Positions 1-5,220 of a stretch of DNA of 7,860 nt are shown here, piece after piece (the stretch's first letter is position 1; every line of letters begins with the position of its first letter). The position numbers and the translations under genes are program-made. The stretch lies in the NCBI GenBank assembly GCA_964530555.1, contig CAZHBD010000040.1, positions 1 to 7,860 on the forward strand, given 5' to 3'. This DNA is from CAZHBD01 sp964530555 (GTDB taxonomy: Bacteria > Patescibacteriota > Saccharimonadia > Saccharimonadales > AWTP1-31). The notes under the pieces are model-generated. The model made no database searches. It had not been told where the DNA came from and saw nothing but the letters and a program-made list of their open reading frames with translations.

Positions 1-53
1 AACCCCCGATCCTGGGACCAGAACCCAGTGCCTTACCGCTTGGCCAATCCCCA
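1..53 (-). tRNA. tRNA-Gln(CUG), 5' part, cut by window edge
   Basis: Read on the minus strand from 53 down, the sequence starts TGGGGAT (acceptor 5' strand), then TG, a D-arm GCC..AAGCGGTAA..GGC, and an anticodon arm CTGGG-TTCTGGT-CCCAG. The seven-base loop gives anticodon CTG, that is glutamine (codon CAG). U1 opposite the usual A72 and the GCCAAGCGGUAAGGC D-arm closely match known bacterial tRNA-Gln, e.g. that of E. coli. The variable loop and the start of the T-arm (GGGGGTT) are present; the rest lies left of position 1. The gene follows the sigma gene ending at 105 on the same strand but has its own promoter. Its first nine bases and upstream flank are repeated at 3852-3890. Confidence 0.93.
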
Positions 54-82
54 ATGAACCCCGCAATTATACAGTATTTACG
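45..82. repeat. Direct repeat A: tRNA-Gln 5' end plus promoter
   Basis: This stretch aligns with 3852-3890 in the same orientation. By hand count about 32 of 38 aligned bases are identical, with one single-base gap. Shared blocks are CAATCCCCAAT (tRNA nt 1-9 plus flank, reversed) and CCGCAATTATAC (containing the minus-strand TATAAT). Similarity fades after the -10 box. Together with its partner it brackets the sigma/ParB-like block. Confidence 0.8.
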
Positions 83-94
83 AGAGGTTATGTA
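66..94 (-). promoter_or_regulatory. Promoter of tRNA-Gln
   Basis: On the minus strand a perfect TATAAT lies at 71-66, 12 nt before tRNA base 1, so transcription should start about 6 nt upstream of the mature end, leaving a short leader for RNase P. The -35 is weak; TACATA at 94-89 sits 17 bp upstream. The -10 and the bases down to the tRNA are the part conserved in the repeat at 3852-3890. Confidence 0.6.
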
Positions 95-104
95 GTGCTT
101 CACC

Positions 105-1409
105 CTATGTACGCTCTGCTTGAGTTGAGCGTAGTTTGCTAAGTGCTCGTTTTTCTGCACGGCGAATCGCCTCGCTAGACAGTGAAAAAGATCTGGCAAT
201 CATTGCGTAGGTTACTTTATCGGGATTGTAAGTTGCTAATCCGCTCTTAAGTAAGGAATTTCGAAATTGTTGAACCCGACGATTTACTTCTGGATATTGC
301 GGCAGCGATAAGTTGTAGCGAATCGACAAGACAGCCAGTTCATGGTGAGTCAGGGCAGCTCTATCAACGAGCGAGCTAATTTGGGCTTCAATGCCACCTT
401 CCTCGATAACGTCGTCAAAGGCACTATCAAGCGCTCCAATAAAATCGCCAAGTGATGTGTCGCTATCGTCATTGCCCGCTGGCGCATCAAGTGACACTGC
501 GGGTTTGCTCGCTCGTTCGTAATATAGCTCATCGGGTGTATACCCCTGTTGATATAATTCTTCCGCGGACGGCTGGCGGCCATGTTCTCTAGCGAACAGC
601 TCTGAAAACGCTCGTATATTTCTAACTGCAAGATCCATCGCTTCTGGTAGCCTCACCAAACGTCTAGTTACACGTACTTCTCGGCTGATCGCTTGACGTA
701 TCCAGAACATAGCGTAAGTTGAAAATGTAAAGCCTTTCTCGGGATCAAACTTTTGGATCGCTTTGGGTAACGACTGTAAGCCCACAAAATACAAACTGCT
801 CAGATCAAGGCTTTCATCGTTCCTAGCCTGGTAACGTTTGTAACTATTAACAATTATTAGTGGAAGCCGAACGTTGCCTTCAATAAAGCGCAAATACGCA
901 TCCGTTCCTTCTAAAACTGCTTGGAGCAGGCCTGGCTCCGTATCGGGGTCGGTCATGTCGCTAAAGGCAGAGAGACCCTTGTCGATAAGTTCTTTTAGCC
1001 TATGTTCCTCTTCTAGCCCAGCAAGAAGCGGCCAGTCCCGGGTGCAATCTAGAAAAATTTCTGCAGAGTCAGTCAGCCGCAAATTAACAGGGCGAGTAGG
1101 CGGACGTCGATGTCGTAACCAGGGGTGCGCTCCGTAGACACGGTGCATTAGCTCGACTGGAAGAAGCTCGTCATTCACTTGTTCTGATGTTACCGAGCCT
1201 CCCACCTCGATCGCGCTATAGTTAAGTCCGATGCTTCCTAAAGCCTGGTCCAGCCGCTCCAGTCGTCCTTCTAGCACCAAGCCCTCCTCTGGAACGTAAT
1301 GAGCGCTGAGTGTATCTGTTGCATCATGAAGCCTAGCTCTGAGCTGTGCCAGACGATCTTGCAGCAGTGGGTGCTCTGCTGAGTTATCTAATCCATCTGA
1401 CTGAGACAT
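105..1409 (-). CDS. RpoD-type sigma-70 factor with extra N-terminal domain
   Basis: A 434-residue sigma-70 family protein that would direct RNA polymerase to promoters. Residues 115-145 resemble region 1.2. Residues 173-250 are region 2, with the core-binding and -10-melting block around FDPEKGFTFSTYAMFWIRQA (221-240). Residues 250-300 are region 3, followed by the typical VSLDAP..D...LGDFI junction at 305-324. Residues 350-427 are region 4, ending in a helix-turn-helix (TYAMIARSFSLSSEAIRRAEK). Region 4 carries about 30 extra residues (366-398) between its two helical parts, and the recognition helix departs from the common VTRERIRQIE. This suggests an alternative rather than housekeeping sigma. 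Residues 14-65 match the N-terminus of the divergent sigma at 2761. The gene starts 14 nt after the ParB-like stop, so the two are likely one operon. No clear ribosome-binding site was seen at the ATG. Confidence 0.93.
   Translation of the reverse strand: MSQSDGLDNSAEHPLLQDRLAQLRARLHDATDTLSAHYVPEEGLVLEGRLERLDQALGSIGLNYSAIEVGGSVTSEQVNDELLPVELMHRVYGAHPWLRHRRPPTRPVNLRLTDSAEIFLDCTRDWPLLAGLEEEHRLKELIDKGLSAFSDMTDPDTEPGLLQAVLEGTDAYLRFIEGNVRLPLIIVNSYKRYQARNDESLDLSSLYFVGLQSLPKAIQKFDPEKGFTFSTYAMFWIRQAISREVRVTRRLVRLPEAMDLAVRNIRAFSELFAREHGRQPSAEELYQQGYTPDELYYERASKPAVSLDAPAGNDDSDTSLGDFIGALDSAFDDVIEEGGIEAQISSLVDRAALTHHELAVLSIRYNLSLPQYPEVNRRVQQFRNSLLKSGLATYNPDKVTYAMIARSFSLSSEAIRRAEKRALSKLRSTQAERT
1215..1370 (-). 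other. Shared N-terminal domain, copy in RpoD-type sigma
   Basis: Codes for residues 14-65 of the RpoD-type sigma. The pattern is LQxRLxxLRxxL, a gap of about 17, EG...L..GRLxRLDxxLGSIxL. It is predicted helical and charged. The same pattern, with a one-residue length difference, starts the divergent sigma factor (2824-2976). I do not recognise it as any standard sigma region 1.1. It may be a docking site for a common partner. Confidence 0.7.
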
Positions 1410-1423
1410 AACGCTTGTTAAAC

Positions 1424-2641
1424 CTAAGGCCTGTTAGCTCGTTCCGCAGCAGCAGCCACTAGGTCCGCTAGTTGCAGCGAAAGGTTCAGCGCCATATCAA
1501 GTTCGCTTGGCGATAAGGGGCTGGCCTCAGACGCCTCAATAACCTCCGGAAGGGTTTTATCTAACATACCTAAGAACTCGCCTATTGTAAGCTGGCGAGC
1601 ATGCTCTTCCGAGAAGATAGACAGACTACGACCTTCAGTTCTGGCAGCTCGACTTGTGCCGCCAATTTTTTTACGCGTCTGTCGCTTGAGGCTACGTACG
1701 TCAATTCCCATGATGATGCTACGGGCGTCTGCGGCTGTAATTGGTGCGCCCGATTCTATTTCATCAACAAGCTTTCGACTTTCTGGGATCGTGAGCTCAT
1801 GCTTGATAATTTCTTCTACAATAATCCCCTGCAAGTCGGGCTCGCCAGGGTATGTTTCTGTAATAACAGCAATATGACCTAGGCCAATACGACCGGCCGG
1901 CGGACGGCCCGGCCGTTGGTAGACGAATCTCATAAGCTCCCTGTCGAAGCCTTCGCTCTCGCTGAGTTTTTCTCGGATCTCTTTAGGGCTTAATCCCCAC
2001 GACTTGGCGAGTGTCCGAACCCATTCACAGATCTCGGCATAGGTATCTTCGGGCAGACTATCGATTAGCGGGACATCTGCTGCACTTGCTCGATCAAGCG
2101 CATAATCTTCTTGAACGGCACGAAACGCTGTGAGTACGTTTGGTATTGTCTCGCTCCAGGCGGTACGCTCCCAAATGCTTTGGGCCAACTCTACTTGTCG
2201 GGGAAATTCGACCTCAGGGTGGGTATTTGCATACTCAAGACGCCTTTGCACTACTTGTTCATATGTTAGATTAGGCTCAAGCGTACAATGCATGATACCC
2301 ACTCCGCGAAGTCCCTGTACGTCATAACGATGGAAGCCGTCAAGGGTATATAATGCCTCGCTACGGACATGACCTACTACTATAGCGTCACGCTGTCCAG
2401 TCCCACCCGTCTCTTTGGCGTAGTCATTGAAAAGCCCAATCAAACGATCGACGTTCAGCGGGTCAACTGGTATGCCCTCTACATCTAAACGCTGTCGAGG
2501 TATATATGCATCAATGGCGCCGTCTTCACGTATCCGATTGATACTCCACCCATCGGTAAAACCTACAGGCTCTCCAAGTATTTGCTCAACTTGTCTACTG
2601 AGCTCTGCTCCTTCCACTGACGCTTCACCTGCAATACTCAT
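1424..2641 (-). CDS. ParB/sulfiredoxin-fold DNA-binding protein
   Basis: A 405-residue protein with the layout of ParB-family proteins. Residues about 43-125 form a ParB N-terminal (Srx-like) domain with the motif LDGFHR at 100-105, in the place of the family's nucleotide-binding G-x-H-R box. Residues 145-235 are helical and probably hold the helix-turn-helix. Residues 252-294 (IGLGHIAVI...HELTIPESRKLVDEI) mirror the ParB 'GHARALL ... LSVRxTExLV' segment. The basic stretch 319-336 and an Ala/Leu-rich C-terminus (380-400) may give DNA contacts and dimerisation. A strong AGGAGG lies 5 nt before the ATG. No ParA is adjacent, and the gene is followed closely by a sigma factor, so chromosome partition is not the obvious job; a regulator working with the sigma factors is inferred. 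Family assignment is fairly sure, function unknown. Confidence 0.78.
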   Translation of the reverse strand: MSIAGEASVEGAELSRQVEQILGEPVGFTDGWSINRIREDGAIDAYIPRQRLDVEGIPVDPLNVDRLIGLFNDYAKETGGTGQRDAIVVGHVRSEALYTLDGFHRYDVQGLRGVGIMHCTLEPNLTYEQVVQRRLEYANTHPEVEFPRQVELAQSIWERTAWSETIPNVLTAFRAVQEDYALDRASAADVPLIDSLPEDTYAEICEWVRTLAKSWGLSPKEIREKLSESEGFDRELMRFVYQRPGRPPAGRIGLGHIAVITETYPGEPDLQGIIVEEIIKHELTIPESRKLVDEIESGAPITAADARSIIMGIDVRSLKRQTRKKIGGTSRAARTEGRSLSIFSEEHARQLTIGEFLGMLDKTLPEVIEASEASPLSPSELDMALNLSLQLADLVAAAAERANRP

Positions 2642-2646
2642 CTGTG

Positions 2647-2652
2647 CCTCCT
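2647..2652 (-). promoter_or_regulatory. Strong Shine-Dalgarno of the ParB-like gene
   Basis: AGGAGG on the minus strand, 5 nt before the ATG at 2641. It is the best ribosome-binding site in the window and fixes the start. Most other genes here have a weak site or none. Confidence 0.85.
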
Positions 2653-2661
2653 ATGCAATAG

Positions 2662-2689
2662 AGTGTACTATAGAACAAGGCTGCGACAA
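2662..2689 (-). promoter_or_regulatory. Candidate promoter of ParB-like/sigma operon
   Basis: On the minus strand TTGTCG (2689-2684) and TACACT (2667-2662) are 16 bp apart, about 20 nt before the start codon. An overlapping TATAGT (2672-2667) is an alternative -10. Both are partial matches, so the exact site is uncertain. Confidence 0.35.
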
Positions 2690-2710
2690 GTTGTGAAAAG
2701 CACACTTTAT

Positions 2711-2739
2711 TTGAGACCAAGTCGTCAGACTGATATGCT
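2711..2739 (+). promoter_or_regulatory. Promoter of the FliA-type sigma gene
   Basis: TTGAGA at 2711-2716, a 17-bp spacer, then TATGCT at 2734-2739 preceded by TGA (an extended -10 TGn). This is a good housekeeping-type promoter, placing the start near 2746 with a leader of about 15 nt containing a weak GAGAG ribosome site. It sits back-to-back with the candidate promoter for the ParB-like operon, so the 119-bp gap is a divergent control region. Confidence 0.55.
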
Positions 2740-2760
2740 TTTGATGAGAGAAGCACACCC

Positions 2761-3747
2761 ATGACAGAAGCAGACATATCCGAAGCTACTTTAGATACAA
2801 CAGTTGCCACACACAACACTCCTGACTGCTTACAGGCGCGACTGGATAGTCTCCGCCTAAAATTACAGTCTGTTGCCGAGCATATGTTGCCTGTAGAGGG
2901 CGAGGGTGAAGCACTTGTTCGCCGAGGAAGACTTGATAGACTTGATGAGACCTTGGGCAGCATCGCTTTACATCACGATTTTGATGGCTCTGAATCAACC
3001 GCGACTGACACTGAGCCAGTTTTTGTATTAACGCCCGAGCAATCCCAATTAATTGAAGATAACTTTCCTGTAGCGCGGCATGTAGCGAACATTTTTATTA
3101 GCAGGACGCCTCGACACATTGATACGTCGGACTTGCTGGGTGCAGCAACGGAGGGCCTGATCGAGGCTGCCAGGAATTACAATGGTGAATTAGGCATTGC
3201 GTTTGTTACCTTTGCTATGCCCAGAATAAAAGGCGCGGTTATAGACGCTCTCAGAAAGGATGATTTTGCCCCGCGCAGTGCTCGTCTGATGAAGCGAGTT
3301 ATAGACAACACCATCCCGGGACTTGCCTCGCGCTTACGGAGAAGTCCTACCGACGCTGAGTTGGCAAGAGAATTGAGCGTGCCAACCGACTATATTTCAC
3401 GAACTCGATACCACACGCACTACGGGACAGTTGTTTCACTTGAAGCAGACATTGACGTGCCGAGCACGGGTGATACGACACTAAGCCTCGCAGATACAAT
3501 TAAAAGTACCCGAGAGATTGACCCGGCTGAGATGACTGCTGTTACTGACGAGCGTGACACATTAGCACAGGCAATCGATTGCCTGCCCGACCGACTACGC
3601 TTTGTTGTCCAATCATATTACTTTGAAGGGCTGACTCTTAAGCAAATTGGCGATGTGCTAGGAGTAACAGAATCACGGGTTAGTCAGATACACACCCAAG
3701 CGTGTAAACGGTTGCGACTGATAATGCTGTCCAATGCTGTTGTATAA
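2761..3747 (+). CDS. FliA/SigB-type (group 3) sigma factor with extra N-terminal domain
   Basis: A 328-residue sigma factor of the FliA/WhiG/SigB class. Region 2 spans 97-172, with DLLGAATEGLIEAARNY (124-140) and the class hallmark PRIKGAVIDALRKDDFAPRS (154-173). Region 3 is 174-230, including RRSPTDAELARELSVPTDYI. Region 4 is 264-320, with YYFEGLTLKQIGDVLGVTES (286-305) as helix-turn-helix. Members of this class control motility, sporulation or stress genes; nothing nearby tells which. Class members usually start near region 2, so the first roughly 90 residues are extra. Residues 22-72 match residues 14-65 of the other sigma factor (LQ-RL-LR-L ... GRL-RLD-LGSI-L). It is divergent from the ParB-like operon. 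No terminator was seen after its stop. Confidence 0.93.
   Translation: MTEADISEATLDTTVATHNTPDCLQARLDSLRLKLQSVAEHMLPVEGEGEALVRRGRLDRLDETLGSIALHHDFDGSESTATDTEPVFVLTPEQSQLIEDNFPVARHVANIFISRTPRHIDTSDLLGAATEGLIEAARNYNGELGIAFVTFAMPRIKGAVIDALRKDDFAPRSARLMKRVIDNTIPGLASRLRRSPTDAELARELSVPTDYISRTRYHTHYGTVVSLEADIDVPSTGDTTLSLADTIKSTREIDPAEMTAVTDERDTLAQAIDCLPDRLRFVVQSYYFEGLTLKQIGDVLGVTESRVSQIHTQACKRLRLIMLSNAVV
2824..2976 (+). other. Shared N-terminal domain, copy in FliA-type sigma
   Basis: Codes for residues 22-72. Identical key positions with the other copy include LQ, RL, LR, L, the EG before the second half, GRL, RLD and LGSI. Since the two sigma factors otherwise belong to different groups, this looks like a domain exchanged or copied between neighbours rather than simple duplication of a whole gene. 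Confidence 0.7.
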
Positions 3748-3774
3748 ATGTTGATGCAACTTAAGAAGCGCGCG

Positions 3775-3850
3775 TGCTACACTAGAAGCATTAACAACTT
3801 ACATATAAAGAAATGGCGAGAGACCTAGCTCGTTGACCCATTAGCAAACT
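3775..3850 (+). ncRNA. Truncated SAM-I (S-box) riboswitch: promoter and 5' half only
   Basis: From the extended -10 TGCTACACT (3775-3783) to 3850 this matches the metK leader at 5059-5133 (about 59 of 76 alignment columns by hand). It keeps AAGCATTAACAA, ATAAAGA, GAGAGA and CTAGCTCGTTGA. P2 can form: outer pairs AATGG (3812-3816) with CCATT (3838-3842), inner GAG (3820-3822) with CTC (3829-3831), with the kink-turn GA and TTGA parts kept. The motif AGCAA (3843-3847) is the start of P3. Everything after that, including the P3 3' side, P4 and the P1 3' strand, is missing and replaced by a tRNA-Gln flank. It cannot be a normal SAM switch as it stands. Confidence 0.75.
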
Positions 3851-3851
3851 A

Positions 3852-3890
3852 CAATCCCCAATAGAAATCCGCAATTATACGGTAATACCG
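3852..3890. repeat. Direct repeat B: remnant of tRNA-Gln 5' end and promoter
   Basis: Partner of 45-82. It holds only tRNA bases 1-9 (minus strand 3860-3852), then the flank and a TATAAT at 3879-3874, also on the minus strand. No tRNA body follows, so any transcript from this orphan promoter would run antisense into the truncated S-box. It begins 1-2 nt after S-box similarity ends, marking a clean junction. Confidence 0.78.
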
Positions 3891-3904
3891 GGCTAGCTAC
3901 AAGG

Positions 3905-3932
3905 TCAACAGATAAACTGCATATGCTACACT
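3905..3932 (+). promoter_or_regulatory. Candidate promoter of the secreted-protein gene
   Basis: TCAACA (3905-3910), a 16-bp spacer, TACACT (3927-3932) preceded by TGC (extended -10). The same nine bases, TGCTACACT, form the -10 of the truncated S-box at 3775-3783. Transcription should start near 3939, only 2-3 nt before the ATG at 3942. The mRNA would be nearly leaderless, which agrees with the lack of a ribosome-binding site. Confidence 0.5.
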
Positions 3933-3941
3933 GAACTCAAT

Positions 3942-5009
3942 ATGAGGAATCTGCACGGTTTCAATACTCATAGTGATGTAACCCGGCGGACGAAGATCGG
4001 GCTCGTTAGCATCCTAAGCATCTCATTAATTGGCTCTGTGATCATTGCTTTGAGTCATGCAACCGCACCTACAGCGTACTTGGAGCCAGACAACGACCAT
4101 CCGGGCGGGAATGCTGTGCTTGTGGGTGACCTGACTGCCTCTAAAGGTGCATATCTCAAATTTGGTCCTACTATACCTTTTGGTGGAGCCAGCCCAGGAG
4201 GCACCTACGCCGACTGGTACTATCCTGGTTCTGGACTGAGTAGTATTGAGTGGACCGCTGTGCCGTTACAGGATCCGGTACAAAGTTTAACCACCGATAA
4301 TCTTTTGCACTACTACGCGTATACCTTTGGCTTGAACAATCAGAATAGTACTGTAGGTTTTGGCTATGCCGGTTTCCAGACAAATGGCCTATTCTCGGGA
4401 GTATTTCGAGGCAAATCAATTAACTTTTCGTTCTGGGCTAGCAATGGCGGAAAAACGCAGGGTCCGGGTTTATTGGAGGCTAATAACCCAGAAAATGGCG
4501 GTTATCGGATACTGTATCCGTTTAATTGGGTTGTAAGCCATAGGTATAGGTTTCAGCTTAAACCAGGACCAAGTGGGGTAGATGCGCAAGGCAAGTGGTG
4601 GGGGCTGTGGGTTACTGATCAGAATCTGGCAACAACGACGTACATTGGAGAAGAGCGCATGCCGGTAGCAATTAACGGTGTTGACTCAACATTATTGCAA
4701 ACGCACACTGGAGCCTTTGGTGAAGATGTGCACTGGTGGCGGTCACTAGAAGGCAATACCAAGTACCTGTGCTCCGACTTTCAGAAATCAAGCATGGCAT
4801 ATACGAACATCAGTGGTAATAATGGATCGATTGTTCCAAATAACTTCAACGCATTTACTAACTCGCTCCAGCCCTCAACAGGACCTTCGACAGGATATAA
4901 AACCACCAACTGTGTGGTAAGCGTCTACTCAAACGTAAGTGACGACGTACAAATGAACCTGGGTTACTGGTCGCCTGCTGCCGTTGACTACACTCGTTCT
5001 TTGCCCTAA
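3942..5009 (+). CDS. Secreted or membrane-anchored protein, possibly DUF3472-like
   Basis: A 355-residue exported protein. A basic N-terminus (RRTK, 15-18) is followed by one hydrophobic segment (19-38) and SHATA (38-42), which could be a signal-peptidase site or just the outer edge of an anchor. Residues 46-75 (LEPD...GGNAVLVGD..AS.GAYLKFG) resemble a beta-strand motif found in extracellular, carbohydrate-binding-like proteins. The main domain (about 85-270) is rich in Trp, Tyr and Gly, with GYAGFQTNG, INFSFWASNGG, GGYRILYPFNW and HRYRFQLKPG. This order recalls DUF3472 proteins, but I judge it from memory only. Two cysteines (277, 324) could form a disulfide, and PSTGPSTG (311-318) looks like a linker. 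No enzyme motif was identified. It probably acts at the cell surface. No terminator follows it. Confidence 0.8.
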   Translation: MRNLHGFNTHSDVTRRTKIGLVSILSISLIGSVIIALSHATAPTAYLEPDNDHPGGNAVLVGDLTASKGAYLKFGPTIPFGGASPGGTYADWYYPGSGLSSIEWTAVPLQDPVQSLTTDNLLHYYAYTFGLNNQNSTVGFGYAGFQTNGLFSGVFRGKSINFSFWASNGGKTQGPGLLEANNPENGGYRILYPFNWVVSHRYRFQLKPGPSGVDAQGKWWGLWVTDQNLATTTYIGEERMPVAINGVDSTLLQTHTGAFGEDVHWWRSLEGNTKYLCSDFQKSSMAYTNISGNNGSIVPNNFNAFTNSLQPSTGPSTGYKTTNCVVSVYSNVSDDVQMNLGYWSPAAVDYTRSLP

Positions 5010-5055
5010 GGCTGATGCAAGGTCATTGCCTGTATCTACTCCGGACGGTCGCTTA

Positions 5056-5064
5056 TGGTACAAT
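5056..5064 (+). promoter_or_regulatory. Extended -10 promoter of metK leader
   Basis: TGG followed by TACAAT (5059-5064), an extended -10. No good -35 lies 16-18 bp upstream. The start would fall near 5071, about 10 nt before the P1 helix of the riboswitch. The copy at 3775-3783 keeps the same layout (TGC-TACACT). Confidence 0.55.
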
Positions 5065-5133
5065 ACAAGCATTAACAATTAAATGTATAAAGAGTGCGGG
5101 GAGAGAACTAGCTCGTTGATCCGCCAGCAACCT
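5059..5133 (+). repeat. Direct repeat partner of the truncated S-box
   Basis: The promoter and 5' half of the metK leader that is repeated at 3778-3850. Similarity stops in the P3 5' strand, at AGCAAC (5126-5131) and the CT that follows; beyond that the two copies share nothing evident. Confidence 0.75.
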
Positions 5134-5182
5134 GCTCGAAAAGGTGTTGGTGCTCCATCTAGCCGCTTGGCGGAAAGATATT
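5082..5182 (+). ncRNA. SAM-I (S-box) riboswitch of metK
   Basis: It has the S-box core: AAGAG near the P1 5' side, GGAGAGAACTAGCTCGTTGA (5100-5119) matching the family's GGAGGGACUGGCCCGAUGA, then CCGCCAGCAACC and AAGGTG, and finally GGAAAGATATT for the P1 3' strand. Visible helices: P1 5082-5086 with 5178-5182; P2 GCGG (5096-5099) with CCGC (5121-5124), plus GAG/CTC around loop AACTAG with a kink-turn; P3 CAACC with GGTGTTG; P4 CCGC-TTG-GCGG (5163-5173). CTAG in the P2 loop can pair with CTAG before P4, the expected pseudoknot. Location directly before the SAM synthetase gene fits feedback by its product. Confidence 0.92.
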
Positions 5183-5186
5183 GGCA

Positions 5187-5216
5187 AATCCTTTCTGGCA
5201 AGCTACAGAAAGGATT
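5187..5216 (+). promoter_or_regulatory. SD-sequestering hairpin (riboswitch expression platform)
   Basis: AATCCTTTCTG (5187-5197) and CAGAAAGGATT (5206-5216) form a perfect 11-bp stem around an 8-nt loop. The ribosome-binding site AAAGGA (5209-5214), 6 nt before ATG 5221, is buried in it. There is no U-run, so control is of translation rather than termination. The P1 3' strand GAAAGATATT (5173-5182) is nearly identical to the SD strand GAAAGGATT and could pair with AATCCTTTC instead, freeing the SD when SAM is absent. That makes it an OFF switch. Confidence 0.75.
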
Positions 5217-5220
5217 ATTT

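Noticed and set aside
1601..1882. Two overlapping plus-strand open frames inside the ParB-like gene
   Set aside because: Antisense to a well-supported gene, no ribosome site or promoter, low-complexity shadow peptides.
2427..2963. Open frames at 2427-2696 (plus) and 2625-2963 (minus)
   Set aside because: They are antisense to the start regions of the ParB-like and FliA-type sigma genes, cover the divergent promoters, and the peptides are Ser/Cys-rich without recognisable features.
3752..3759. TGATGCAA shared with 5012-5019, just after both upstream stop codons
   Set aside because: It could be the left end of the duplicated leader, but eight bases at different distances from the -10 are too little to claim.
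3801..3925. Possible re-closure of P1 in the truncated S-box by CATAT (3802-3806) with ATATG (3921-3925)
   Set aside because: CATATG is self-complementary and short, no P3 partner or P4 lies between, and the bases overlap the -10 of the next gene; likely chance.
5012..5031. Possible terminator after the secreted-protein gene (GCAA-GGTCA-TTGC)
   Set aside because: Only a 4-bp stem and no T-run.
5083..5220. In-frame upstream ATG extending metK by 46 residues
   Set aside because: This stretch is the SAM riboswitch and its hairpin; the residues do not look like a MetK N-terminus, and ATG 5221 has a well-placed SD and the typical start.
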